The position numbers and the translations under genes were made by a program. 64,000 nt of DNA from Kalaharituber pfeilii (Eukaryota > Ascomycota > Pezizomycetes > Pezizales > Pezizaceae), in the NCBI GenBank assembly GCA_015179045.1, contig WHUZ01000039.1, forward strand, positions 186,001 to 250,000, in the 5' to 3' direction. Positions 24,218 to 35,684 of the stretch are shown here, one piece after another (position 1 is the first letter of the stretch; the number at the start of each line of letters is the position of its first letter). The notes beneath the pieces were generated by a model that was not told the DNA's origin, did not search any database, and worked only from the letters and a program-made list of their open reading frames with translations.

Positions 24218-25544
24218 ATGGCTCTCTTGCGCGATGAGTCCACAAGATACCCGCCATTCATTTGGATCCTGAGCGACATTATGATATTGATGTGGGCAAA
24301 TACAATTGTGTTGGTGTTTTCGGCAAAGTTAAAGCTGGGGATGTTCAATAGTCCCAAGAAGCAAGGACAGTGTTTTAGGGCCTTCGTTTATGATAAGATT
24401 TCGTCTAATAATGATTTGTATGGCATTGGTGTGCGATTTGGTTTTTATTTACAGATCTTCGTGACAGCTTTGGCGAACCTCAGAAGTTCATGGTCTGCAA
24501 GTGCCATAGCTTCAACATCGAACTTGGTCAACCTTTGGTTTCTGCTAGCACTTTTAGTGTTTGGCTGGGTTAACATGTTGAACATAATGGAGGATCAGGG
24601 CAGTTGGATGCAAACTTCATCATACTCTTGGGTACCTGTTTCACGGCAGTAACACTTCTGGGTACCCTACGAAAACGGAATCGAATTGTGCATACAATGT
24701 TTGTCCTACTATGCAGAATTTTTCTGGCCCTAAATTGGATTATTTTGGTGATTGCAAATTTGGTCCGGTTGCACCCATTCGAGATTCAAAGAAACCGGGA
24801 ATCAAGCATGAAATGCAGAAAAGTTTTCGAGGGATTCCACATAATTGGCATTGCTACAGCATCTATTGCTTGCTTGCAATGCCTTATTCTCTTCCTGTGG
24901 AATCTTGTTCAAATGTGGAAGATTATGGTCCAACTCAATGATATAAGCAAGAAAGGACAAATCGGACAGGAAACATTATGGAAAATCTACCTTTATTATC
25001 TGTTGCTAGTCCCGGCAGCACATATAGACAAAATTAACTGTGGTTCTCGCAGATCAACAAATGTATGTAGTTGTTTCTAACCTTACATTCCACTTCTCTG
25101 CATTTGAAACTCCTGATTTCAGAATTAACAGTAGTGAAGACAGAATCGCCAGGAGAGGAGACAGAATCAAGCACGATGCGCGGTCGATTAGAAACGCACC
25201 TCCGTCAAAGATATCCAAGCATAAGGAGCCTCGCGCAAAACGGAAGCTCAACCTACATTGCCACTGAGAGTGGGTCTCCCCCTGCAGAAGATCAGGAGAT
25301 TACCAACTCTCGTAAGGCCCGCTCTTTGAAACGGATGAAGAGATTCTACAGTTTAATTTATTTCTTTTTTTCTTGTTTACTCATAGCTATGACAATATGG
25401 GGAGTTGAGAAAGCACTTCTATGGTATAAACCTGATGGGGTAAATAATCTTTCATCTGCAGGGCAGTTGATTGCATTGCTGGTTAGTGTAGGGGGGTGTT
25501 TGTCAGTGATTCCCAAGATGTATGAAACAGCAAAGTTTGGATGA
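24218..25544 (+). pseudogene. Polytopic membrane protein, tandem copy 2 (one frameshift)
   Basis: This is the same family as 19962-21313. ATG 24218 is the position equivalent to copy 1; an in-frame upstream ATG at 24083 also exists. One G is missing in the MEDQG(Q)LDANF region near 24597 (GGG here against GGGG in copy 3), which breaks the frame. Reading continues from 24604 through FIILLGTCFTAVTLLG, RIFLALNWIILVIANLV and LLLVPAAHIDKINC to the shared GTATGT donor (about 25061). The second part, after the presumed intron, is open through SAGQLIALLVSVGGCLSVIP to 25544. Its tail is shorter than in copies 1 and 3 because of a small deletion in the MYE region. Confidence 0.7.
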
Positions 25545-26223
25545 GCGACAGTGAACCCAAGTAGATTTGATGAGAAGGGAGTATAGGTGGGGATGTGGTA
25601 TGATTGTGGAAAAAAAGTGTGGGTATTGGCGAGGAATGTATACAATGGTGAGGAGAGTATACGGGCTGTGCTCAAGATTATTACTATCTTCAAATTCCTT
25701 GATTTGCTTCCTGTGGCTTATGACCACTGGCCATATCACTTTGAGGAGTATAAGCGAGTTAGAGTAAATAAATTGAAAAACGGCTCTGGATAGTCTCACC
25801 CAGTGCGCTAGACAAGAGCAAACCTTGAAGTGGACAACCTAGTCTGTTGTGACTAGCACACCAGACAACCAAAGTGAGCGCCTGCATGCACAGCCTATCT
25901 CCCGTAGGGCACAAGAATTTTCTTGTTGGCACGGAAAAAGCACATGTTTGTGCACGGAATCTGAAAATTTATTGACAAGATCTGTACCTCTTCTGGATTT
26001 CGCTTGTCGTGGTCTGTGATACTAGTGTACTATAAGTGGTATGAGTACTCAAAGTTTGACTTGGACGCCGTTAACCCTACAGCGATATCTCAACACCCAG
26101 AGCCGCTGTATCAATTTCATTGGTGCGGCGACTGTGGATGAGCAGGAAATTGAGTTTAACAAAATTGTTAAAGTCAACCTTTTTATTTTTGCAGGGGGAT
26201 TACTAGATGAAAAGCAATAATGC

Positions 26224-26415
26224 TTATACATATGTGTTGTCTTCCCTCCTTCTTCTTCGATTCCTTCTAGTTACATCTGTCTCCCTTTCTTTCTCCCAAG
26301 TTTTATCAAACTTCCTAATGTGTGCGTTCAAATCTCCCATCAATACTATATGCGGCAGCGTCCAGCCTTCGATGTTCCCCGTGATCACTTCCACCGGATT
26401 CAGGTCATATAACAT
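26224..26415 (-). mobile_element. LINE endonuclease fragment
   Basis: Minus-strand frame with IVLMGDLNAHIRKFDKTW, the GDLNAH motif of APE-type endonuclease domains of non-LTR retrotransposons. The fragment is short and has no RT beside it. It is the partner of the copy at 22060-22190. Confidence 0.65.
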
Positions 26416-26934
26416 CTAAATCCATTAGCCAGAGCTGCCAGCAGTTCAGGAAATACCTTATTATATGTTTCTATTTTTTAGAGCTTTAGAGAGTCTCCAC
26501 ACAATACTTTTATACTGCGTAATAGCCCAGCACTCCTGTGCACATGCAGAAGCAGAGGTGCATGGTTCAATATCATAGTGCAATTCTCTACATAATAGCC
26601 TGAGCACCACCAAACATCCTATACTTCATGCAAATGATAAGCAGCAGAGTATACAGTGAGGTCAATAAGATCTCAGAGTAGAATCATTAACACATGGCGA
26701 CACAAAACATGTCCAGCATAGGATTTTGTATGTACTAAATAAGTCATTACTTACATGCTACAAATAAGATTAGAAAATATGTGGAGGATAATTTAGCATA
26801 TTCTCCCACGCTCTGGCTTCAATTTGAGCCCACTTGAGAGCCATTTGCACTCATAGTGGTTTTTTGTTGTGGTATCCGGAAAGTGCGCAATATCGCGGTA
26901 GTGCGGTAGTGCGCAATATCCCGGTACTTATCAC
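26416..26934. other. Gene-free stretch
   Basis: AT-rich sequence. I see no gene or repeat here. Confidence 0.4.
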
Positions 26935-27065
26935 TTTTTTTTTTTTTTATTTTTTTTTTTTTAAATCACATATGATAACCCCGCTTGTAGCACGTGGCCA
27001 TGGCAGGGTCCCTGGGCAAGCCCTCATAGCCCGGAGACAGGCTAAACCAAATTTCTGCGTACATG
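26935..27065 (-). mobile_element. Poly(A) retroposon, family A (boundaries approximate)
   Basis: A T-rich tract at 26935-26963 precedes the reverse complement of the common tail (CCCCGCTTGTAGCACGTGGC) and the GCCCGGAGACAGGC extension. No target duplication was identified, and the right end is estimated. Confidence 0.6.
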
Positions 27066-27094
27066 GCCGTCGCCTCAGCTCTCCCAACTTCTAG

Positions 27095-27099
<5 letters not shown>

Positions 27100-27132
<33 letters not shown>

Positions 27133-27462
27133 CACATAACCCCGCTTACAGCGCCAAGCCATGGCAGGGTCCCTGGGCAAGCCCTCGAAGCCCGGAGACA
27201 GGCTTAACAAACAAAGAAATTTCTATCTACTTCTACCACCTGATTCCAGAAACCTCCGGACGGACCTTCCGGTTTCTGCCTCAGGGAGGCTCCACTATAT
27301 ATCTCCCCCTCTACCCCCTCCCCTCTTCTCCACACTTTCGCACCCCGGCAAGCAAGCTTCCCCGGCAAGCAAACTTCCCCGGCAAGCAAACTTCCCCGAC
27401 GGCAAGTTTCGCAGTTTCCTCCACACCTTCGCAACCTGCGAATTTTTCCCGACCCGGGTCGG
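27100..27462 (-). mobile_element. Poly(A) retroposon, family A (long form, about 360 bases)
   Basis: The A tail (Ts from 27100) is at the left. The body contains the common tail, then the GCCCGGAGACAGGCTTAAC and CAGAAACCTCCGGACGG segments, up to GACCCGGGTCGG at the 5' end. Perfect 14-base target duplication AACTTCTAGAACTT (27086-27099 and 27463-27476). A copy at 58565-58953 shares about 200 bases. It has no open frame of note. Confidence 0.85.
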
Positions 27463-27896
27463 AACTTCTAGAACTTGACCCCGCGCTAGAACTTGACCCC
27501 GGCGAAGAAATTCTTTAAAATGTCATATTCCTCCCCATTCTCAGCCCTTCTTTTCCAATTCTTTCCCATGTCGCTCCACCTCCCAAAACCTTCTGGACGG
27601 TTCTCCTGGCTTCTGCATCGGAAAGCGAGATGCTCCCCGTGCATGCTATCAGCTGTCTAATCATGCCATCACGATGAAGCCAGCTAGCTATGTAGATTTC
27701 CCCTCCTGAGCAAAATCAAAGTAGGTTCTTTTCGTCCTGCTGAACATATGAAAGGCTCCTTGCTGATTGCTAGCAATCTTCTGACCAGAAGAAATCAGTT
27801 TGCAGTATCTGCAAAAAAAAAAAACCTTTTTTCTATAATTTTACCTTCTCAATACGAACCCCCTTTTACAGCAAAGAACGACCTCCGTGCACATAT

Positions 27897-29465
27897 ATGG
27901 CTCTCTCGCGCGATACACTCCACACTTCCCTGACCTTCATTTGGCTCCTGAGCGACATTTTCATATTGACATGGGCAACTGTAATTGTGGGGGTGTTTGC
28001 GACAAAGTTACGGCCGGCGAAAACCAATAGTCCCAAGGAGCAACCACAGTGTTTGAGGGTCTTGATTAATGATAAGATTTCATCTAATAATGATTTGTAT
28101 GGCATTGGTGTGCGTTTTGGCTTTTATTTACAGATCTTCGTGACAGCTTTGGCGAACCTCAGAAGTGCATGGTCTGCAAGTTCTATAGCTTCAACATCGA
28201 ACTTGGTCAACCTTTGGTTTTTGCTAGCACTTTTGGTATTTGGCTGGGTTAACATGTCGAACATAATGGAGGATCAGGGGCAGCTGGATGCAAACTTCCT
28301 CATACCTTTGGGTACCTGTTTCACGGCAGTAACACTTCTGGGTACCCTACGAAAACGGAATCGAACCGTGCATACAATGTTTGTCCTACTATGCAGAATT
28401 TTTCTGGCACTAAATTGGATTATTTTGGTGATTGCAAATTTGGCCCGGTTGCACTCATTCGAGATTCAAAGAAACCGGGAATCAATTATGGAATGCAGAA
28501 AACTTCTCAAGGCATACCACCTAATTGGCATTAGTTCAGCATCTATTGCTTGCTTACAATGCCTTTTTCTCTTCCTGTGGAATCTTGTTCAAACGTGGAA
28601 GATTATGGTCCAACTCAAGAATATATACAAGGAAGGACAAATCGGACGGGAATCATTATGGAAAATCTACCTTGATTATCTGTTGCTAGTCCCTGCAGCA
28701 CAGATAGACAAAATTAACTTTGGATCTCACGGATCAACAAATGTATGTAGTTGTTTCTAACCTTACATTCCACTGTTCTGCATTTGAAACTCCTGATTTT
28801 TGAATTAACAGTAGTGAAGACAGAATCGCCAGGAGAGGAGACAGAATCAAGCACGATGCGCAGTCGATTAGAAACGCACCTCCGGCAAAGATATCCAAGC
28901 ATAAATAGCCTCGTGCAAAACAGAAGCTCAACCTACAATGCCACTGAGAGTGGGTCTCCCCCTGCAGAAGACCAGGAGATTACCACGCAAAACAGAAGCT
29001 CAACCTACAATGCCACTGAGAGTGGGTCTCCCCCTGCAGAAGACCAGGAGATTACCACGCAAAACAGAAGCTCAACCTACAATGCTACTGAGAGTGGGTC
29101 TCCCCCTGCAGAAGACCAGGAGATTACCACGCAAAACAGAAGCTCAACCTACAATGCCACTGAGAGTGGGTCTCCCCCTGCAGAGATTACCAACTCTCGT
29201 AAGGCCCGCTCTTCGAAACGGAATAAGAGATTCTACAGTTTTTTTTTATTTCTTTTATTCTTGTATACTCATAGCTGTGGCAATATTGGGAGTTGAGAGA
29301 GCACTTCTATGGTATAAACCTGATGGGGTAAATAATCTTTCATCTGCAGGGCAGTTGATTGCATTGCTGGTTAGTGTAGGGGGGTGTTTGTCAGTAATTC
29401 CCAAGATGTATGAAGATCAGAGAAGTCATGCTTTCAAACAGCAAAGTTTGGATGAGCGGCAGTGA
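27897..29465 (+). pseudogene. Polytopic membrane protein, tandem copy 3 (frameshift, repeat expansion)
   Basis: The first exon is fully open from ATG 27897 to the GTATGT donor at about 28741, so this copy best shows the N-terminal architecture. It reads LSDIFILTWATVIVGVFATK, NDLYGIGVRFGFYLQIF, WFLLALLVFGWVNM, LGTCFTAVTLLG, IFLALNWIILVIANL, then LWKIYLDYLLLVPAAQ. The second part contains a 24-residue repeat expanded to nearly four copies. It is then interrupted by one extra T in a T run near 29240, so the last segments (SAGQLIALLVSVGGCLSVIP) lie in another frame. It is unclear whether the shift is real or a homopolymer assembly error. If the latter, this copy would be intact. Confidence 0.7.
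28916..29190 (+). repeat. 72-base in-frame minisatellite
   Basis: Units start at 28916, 28988, 29060 and 29132 (the last partial), almost identical, encoding QNRSSTYNATESGSPPAEDQ plus EITT. Copies 1 and 2 of the gene have a single diverged unit at this place. Confidence 0.93.
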
Positions 29466-29699
29466 ACCCAAGTAGATTTGATGAGAAGGGAGTATAGGTG
29501 GGGATGCGGAAGAAAAGTGTGGGTATTGGCGGGGAACTTATACAATTGTGAAGGGAGTATACGGGCTGTGCTCAAGATTATTTCTATGTTCAATTTCCTT
29601 GATTTGGTTTCTGTGGCTTATGATTACTGGCCATATCACTTTGCGGAACATACGGTAGGTGAGTTTGAATAAATAAATTAAAAAAAGTTCTGATGGTCT

Positions 29700-30097
29700 C
29701 ACCCAGAGCTTAGGCGCAGCCTCTTCCGCCTTGTGCTCCCGCTGCGTTAAACCAGAGCAAACATTTTCAGTAGACAAACTAAGGTCTGTTCCGAGTTAGA
29801 ATAGATCACCTCACTCTCTCTATCCTTCGTTTATACGCATAGAAGATTACCCCACCTAGCGGGATATATCACAAAGAAAATTAAAAAACGTTTTGTTTCG
29901 AAACTCAGAATTTATCCCGCTCAAAACTATTATCTCATCTCTTTTTTTTTTTTTTTTTTTGCATTACATACACGGTAGTCCTATCAAACAATCAGGTCTT
30001 AGTCCCCCCCACCTTCCCCCGTCCCCCGCAGGCCACCAGAAATCTGTAGATATATCGTTTTTCCAATAAATTATTTCTACGTTGAGGAACCAGGCTA
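29700..30097. other. Gene-free stretch
   Basis: AT-rich sequence with a T run at 29941-29960. The 29850-29905 part (CCCCACCTAGCGGGATATAT then GTTTTGTTTCG) is similar to 32835-32885, a dispersed sequence of unknown nature. Confidence 0.4.
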
Positions 30098-30957
30098 CTG
30101 TAATTCACCACAACCCGACACACACCACGTCCCGACGCACGTTTTACACCAAAACTGACCGCGCGCGACAACATATATCTCAACCACCAGAATAGAATTT
30201 TGTATGCGGACTTCAGGAGAAATAAATAAAGGGTTATTCTTCACCTTTAATCCCTCTATTTGCACTGAAAAGACATCGTGGTTGATTAATGGCGCCATGA
30301 GTTTTTCATTGATGTCTTGGCATGCATTTATATGGAATTCCCATAAAAAGTGAACCGGAAGGTAGAATGCACAACTTCTCTTCAACGGTCACCATAATGG
30401 CTATATAATTGTGGCTAGAGAGTCTCCCAATAGGCTTCTTGTCAATTTGTGCTTCAATTGGCTTAATGTTGTTTAATGTCTAATTTATACATCAAATTGC
30501 CTTTTCAGGTAGTTTTCTCTATACAATTATTGCATACAGTTTCTATGAGAAAATGAATTTTGTGAATAACTCCACCACTTCTTGAGAAGTTTCCTTGGTG
30601 TGCTTCTCACATCTTTGAATAAGATAAAATATTGATATTTAAGTGTCCTACTGCTTTTATCAAATCTACTTCAGGTGTGATAAGTGGAATTCAATACTAG
30701 CGATATCACAGCGAAAAATATATGCCAAGCCTATGCTAATTTATGGTAAGAATTGCATGAATCATAAATCCCTTCAAAGCAACATATTTGAAGAAGCTAA
30801 GGTGTGGAATATGAAGAATAGTCCTTAATTTAACTGCTCTACAAGTTGCATACAAAATTCTATTCTGGTGGTTGAGATATATGTTGTCGCGCATGCTCAG
30901 TTTTGGTGTAAAACGTGCGTCGGGACGTGGTGTGCGTCGGGTTGTGGTGAAAGACAG
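30098..30957. mobile_element. Non-autonomous inverted-repeat element (MITE-like), about 860 bases
   Basis: The left arm 30098-30207 (from CTGTAATTCACCACAACCCG) is the reverse complement of 30848-30957 over about 110 bases with few mismatches. TA flanks both ends (30096-30097 and 30958-30959), which fits the Tc1/mariner or pogo target site. The interior has no transposase frame. Confidence 0.72.
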
Positions 30958-31275
30958 TAGGCCAGGGGAACTGGGGGTAAATATGTGTCGTGGGTACTAA
31001 ATTCCCTTTTTTTTTTTTTGGTATTATGTCAAACAACCTACGGGATGGGGGACCGGGGGGAAAAGTTTTGAGGTTGTCGCATATACTGTATTTACAAGTA
31101 TCTACACAACTTATGTATTTATGTATGTGCATATGTGTGTATGTACCCACGGCACGTACATATATATGTGTGTGTTTTCCATATGATATACTTATATACG
31201 TCCTGCGCACGTACATATTTACACATGTGATTTCCATATGAATATACTTATATACGTCCCGGGCACGTACATATA

Positions 31276-31885
31276 CTCGTTACCAGCATTTAGTGATGCA
31301 GGTGGGGGCGGTGTTGGCAGACCGTGTGAGAGGTCTGTATTCAGGTGTGTAAGCTGCAATATTGAACAACTTGAATGCATTTGACTCACTAAACATGAGC
31401 ATAATATCAACACTGCATTAGTATTGTGTATGTCCACCATTTGCTATAATTACAGCTTGCACTCGTTGAAGCATAGAATCTATCAACTCTAATATCTCTT
31501 CACTAGTGATATTATCCCACTCTTCCAGTATTCTAGCAACAAGTTGTTCTCCACGAGGTCCAGGAGATCGCTTGTTCAGTCTCTTCTTCATTATTCCTCA
31601 GATAGCCTCAATAGGATTGAGATCTGGAGATGAAGGTGCCCATGTCAAAGACTGTATATTGTACCAATTCCGAAACCATTGTGTTTGCTTCGCTGTATGA
31701 GAAGCACCATCCTCCATGACATACAGCCAGCAATTCGCATATGCACTTTCTACTTGGTAGAAAGGATTTAATTGGAATTGTACAGTTCTACGACTCGATA
31801 TTGCATCTCACCACACCTGAACACAGACCTGTCGCACGGTCTGCCAACACCGCCCCCACCTGCATCACTAAATGCTGGTAACGAG
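31276..31885 (-). mobile_element. Deleted Tc1/mariner element
   Basis: It has near-perfect terminal inverted repeats of about 75 bases starting CTCGTTACCAGCATTTAGTG, flanked by TA (31274-31275 and 31886-31887). On the minus strand the interior reads as the C-terminal part of a Tc1-like transposase: YANCWLYVMEDGASHTAKQT with the second catalytic Asp, then WAPSSPDLNPIE with the catalytic Glu, then GIMKKRLNKRSPGPRGEQL. The N-terminal DNA-binding part and the first Asp are gone, and a stop lies just after PIEAI. The intact termini mean it could be mobilised in trans. Confidence 0.88.
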
Positions 31886-31959
31886 TAGTGTTGCAAAACA
31901 CCACGGACATAAATTTTACAACTAGATGAAGTTTCATTGAGATCCACCATGAAAATATA

Positions 31960-33729
31960 TCAGATCATGATAGAGCAAGCGTTTCAAATTACATTCAAGT
32001 ACATAACTGAGATTTATCTCAATATACATGGCAGCGAAGCAATAAACTAAAGCATAAACTCCCCAAAAAAATCCTATATTTTTTTTTTTTTTCTTTTTCT
32101 TTTTCTTGTTCATACGCAAGGTACATGTTGATAGTGTTTTCTTGTCCCCTTTACAAAAACAGAGCCCAACAGAATCCCAGCTTGGCTGCCATATGCCAAT
32201 ATCCCTCAAAACCCAGCTAGCTGTTTGTTGTTTTATTTGTCTTCGTTGGGTTTTTAAACTTTTCTTTTTTTTAGAGGGGTGGCAGTGTTCAAATGCCAGA
32301 CTTCTAGAACCGCTGCCTTGGAAAGCTTCGAAGTAGACAAACAAACAAGGGAATGAAGTTGGAAGCGAAGTGGTCAAGCACAATGAGACTGGATACAATG
32401 ATTACATGGGGGAAGCTCCACCGAAAAGATATCATGTAGATGGCATGAAGACATATATAGCCAGGCCGGGGAAGAAGGTGATGAAAAAGAGCAGAATAAC
32501 CCGGACACTAGCGGACGGTACGGAAAACAGAGGAATGAATAGAGGAGGCGGAAATAAAATAAAATAAATAAAAGGGGGGGAGGGAAATGGAGAGATTGAT
32601 TAGGATATTAATTGCACATTTTAGGGAAAGTCGAAAATGAGGGTAACTGACTCGTGGAGGGCATGAGGAGTGAGAAGTGGGGTCGGATTGCGGATGAGGC
32701 AAGTAGGCTGGATAGAATGGCGAGATAGTAGTCAGTTAGGGAGTGATAAATGTAAGGGAATGCAGAGCGGGGGGGGGGATAAGGAAGGAGAGAGATCGCC
32801 CCAGTCTCTATCTATCATTATAAGTATAGAAAATTTCCCCACCGAAGCGGGATATATATAAAAAAAAAAAAGTTTGTTTCGGAATAACATTACCGACTTT
32901 CAAAGTGTGGGGGCAAGGGAATTTAGCTTTTTCACAATTGCGTCCCCCAGCATCATATGTTCCCACCAGAATCATATATTTTTTCTCCGTGTCGTTGGAA
33001 GGTAGAATTAAAAAAAAAAAAAAGAAAAAAAAAAAAAAAAAAAAAATAAGAAAAGATGTCAAGGAACGTACGTTTGCGTCTGACGCAATAGGGTACGAGG
33101 TTCGAGGTTGGGTAGGGCGGGGGGGGGGGGGGGGAGGGGGGTTCGAGGTATATAAAACATCCCCTTTTGTTTTTTGTCTTTTTTTGGGGGGTGTTTGTTG
33201 GGGTTGGGGTTGGCGGGGTTTATTTCGACTATCATACCTGCCCTCTACCCTACTCGGATGGGGACCAGGGCTGAGGAAAGAGGGAAAAAGTTTCGAGGCG
33301 GTTGCGTATACCATATATATCTACACAACTTATGTATTTATGTATGTGCATATGTGTGTATGTACCCACGGCACGTACATATATATGTGTTTCCATATGA
33401 TGCGTATATATGTAGGAAAAGCGAGAAGCGAGAAGCGAAAAGCGAAAAGCGAAAAGCGAAAAGGGGCATAAGATACTAAGTATAAGAAAAAGAAGATGAA
33501 GAGAAAATGGTTTCTGTGTGTGTGTGGGATTTATGTTCCTTTCGGGAAACCAAAAAAAAAAAGAAAGAAAGGAACAAAAAAAAGAAAAGAAAAACTCCAG
33601 GGTAGGCAATTGAATTAGTACTTGGGGGAGGATAAAATATTGTTGACGCAGCAAGTAAGACCGGAACTTCTCCCTTCCGAATAACAAATAACAATTAACA
33701 ATAAAATAAGATAAAAATATAAAAAACGT
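31960..33729. other. Gene-poor, microsatellite-rich stretch
   Basis: It contains A/G homopolymer tracts (33010-33047, 33119-33134) and a roughly 70-base sequence at 33312-33390 nearly identical to 31100-31170 (core GTACCCACGGCACGTACATA). It also has AAAGCG repeats at 33420-33460. No gene is supported. Confidence 0.5.
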
Positions 33730-35360
33730 TCAACTTCCCTTCTTCCCCATTCTCCCCGTTCCCACCCTCGCCGCCTTACTTCCCAAAAAAACTCGTAATC
33801 TTCGCATTGCCCTTCCCACCATCCGCTTGCGCACTTTTCCGCGTCCTGGTCTTGGACGGGCTAGCTGCCGCGGCGGCGTTTGTCGTCGGAGACCTGTGCC
33901 GCGCTTGTTTCTTTGTCGGAGTGGCGGCGGGGGTTTGTGTGGATTTGCGGTGCTTGGGTGATGGTGATGCGGAGGTCGGGGAGGCGGGGCGTTTGGTGGT
34001 GGAGGGGGCGGGGAGGGGGCGTTGGTTTCGGAGGGGTCTTGGTGGTGGGCGGATGTATCGGGATCGTGTTCTTCTTCTTTCTTTTGCACAGTTTTCTGTT
34101 TCTTTCCTGTATCCACGTCCTCCCCGACCTTTCTCACCTCCTCCACATCCCGTTTCACCCCCTTCTTCCCCCCCACAAACCAATTCGTTATATTCTCCCT
34201 CGTGTCCCTCGGCAGCACAAACCTCTCCTCGCTCCTCCCGACCTTGCCGACCTCCTTCGGCACCGGGTAGATCTCGAGGGTCCCCTCGTAGGGCCTCAGC
34301 AGGCCCTGCAGCTGCTTTGTCCACGTCGTGGTGTGCGGGTCCAGCCAGGCCAGGATCTCCGCGGGCGTGCTGAGGACCGCGGGCATGCGGTCGTGGAGGA
34401 AGGACATTTGCGGGCTGGAGGCGGTCGTGATGATGGTGTAGGAGTAGAGGTCGGTTTTTTGGGTGTGGTCGGAGGAGGTGGTGGAACTGGTGGTGGTGGT
34501 GCGGTCCCAGAGGCCGGCGAGGAAGAGGAGCTGCCCGTCGGCGCGTTTGATGTAGTGCGGGATCTTTTTGGTGGCGTTGCGGGTTAGTGGGGCGGGGGAC
34601 GGGGGTGGGGGTACGGGGAATCTTACTTTGTCGTTCCCGAGCTTCTGCCACTCGAAGAATCCCTCCGCGATGACGACGCACCGCTTATGCTTCTTCATGT
34701 GCGTCCACATGCCCGTATCGCGCATCAGGGAGTCGTCGCGGCAATTGATGGTTTTGAGTTGTCTAGCAAGAGCGTTTCCGGGGTTAGTTTCTCAGTATGC
34801 ATCAGAGGTTGCAGAGAGAGGGGGGTATGGTTTATGTACGTGGCATAGTCTGGTGTCTTGGTCATCCATGATGGGATGAGACCTATAGAACTGAGGTTAA
34901 TAGGTATGAGAGATCCGACATGGGGAGGAGGGGGGATAATGTACCCCACTTCATCCCTTGCACGATATACCGATGCTGGCGGTCCCCGTCGGAGGCGACG
35001 GCGGCGCGGTACACGGGCTCGATGTATCCCGGCGCGATGTTGTAGCTCTGGCGGGTGCCTTCGGAGTCGTCTTCTGCAGGCCAGGGGTCAGCCATGCCAG
35101 TTTAGTTCGAACAGCGTACGCAGTTTGTGTTACCCGATGGTGACTGTGGTTGTGGTTGTGATGATGGTTCATTTGTATTTGTATCCGCGGGCCCGTCGGG
35201 GTCGGTGTCGTGGACCGGGAGTCCGTACTGGCGCAGGCGGTTCCGGAGTTCGCGGGGGCGCTGTGGGGGAGGTTAGTGTTAGTCGGCTGTAGGTGGGGGG
35301 GGGGTCGGGGGTTGGGGGTCGGGGGGGATAAACCAAGACTAGTGCATAACGCCCGCACAT
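33730..35360 (-). CDS. SRAP-domain protein (HMCES/YedK family)
   Basis: Exons on the minus strand: 35360-35334, 35260-35134, 35073-34945, 34882-34840, 34762-33730 (or ending 33776 in another frame). Phases agree at each junction. The protein starts MCGRYALVL, so Cys2, the residue that crosslinks abasic sites, is in place. Then come SYNIAPGY, QGMKWGLIPSWM, TINCRDDSL, CVVIAEGFFEW, AGLWD, YTIITT and HDRMPAVL, the ordered SRAP motifs. Known role of the family: covalent shielding of abasic sites in single-stranded DNA at replication forks. The C-terminal tail is low complexity. The unbroken frame gives about 452 residues. A parallel frame in the tail ends in KITSFFGK, a PCNA-binding (PIP)-like end. 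It is divergent from the MGR3-like gene. Confidence 0.88.
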
Positions 35361-35684
35361 GTTGGCTCTGGTCGCTTGTCGTGCGTGCGTGCTGGGTTGA
35401 AGAGAGATGGAGATGTTTGGATGGACGGTTGGATGGATGGGCGGGTGGATATGCAGATAGTGTATTTTATACCGGCTACGACGGTCTGCATGCGAACAGG
35501 GTTCGAACAACGGCAGCTGCGGGACGACACGCACTTTTGTGTGACGCAGCGTCTTGGCCGTGTAACGTGCGGCAGTGAATGCGTCATAGCGGGCAGCGTC
35601 TTGGCCTGCGTGCCCCGCGCGAATGGACAAGCGAACAACCACTGATGCACACACATACACTCCGCCAAACACGACTCAACAACT
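35361..35684. promoter_or_regulatory. Shared intergenic promoter region of the divergent pair
   Basis: 324 bases separate the ATGs of the SRAP gene (minus) and the MGR3-like gene (plus), so it must hold both promoters. It includes a short TGGATGGA-type repeat (35415-35455). No specific factor site is claimed. Confidence 0.5.

Noticed and set aside
33807..34587. Long plus-strand frames opposite the SRAP gene
   Set aside because: GC-rich antisense frames of a well-supported exon, with no motif.
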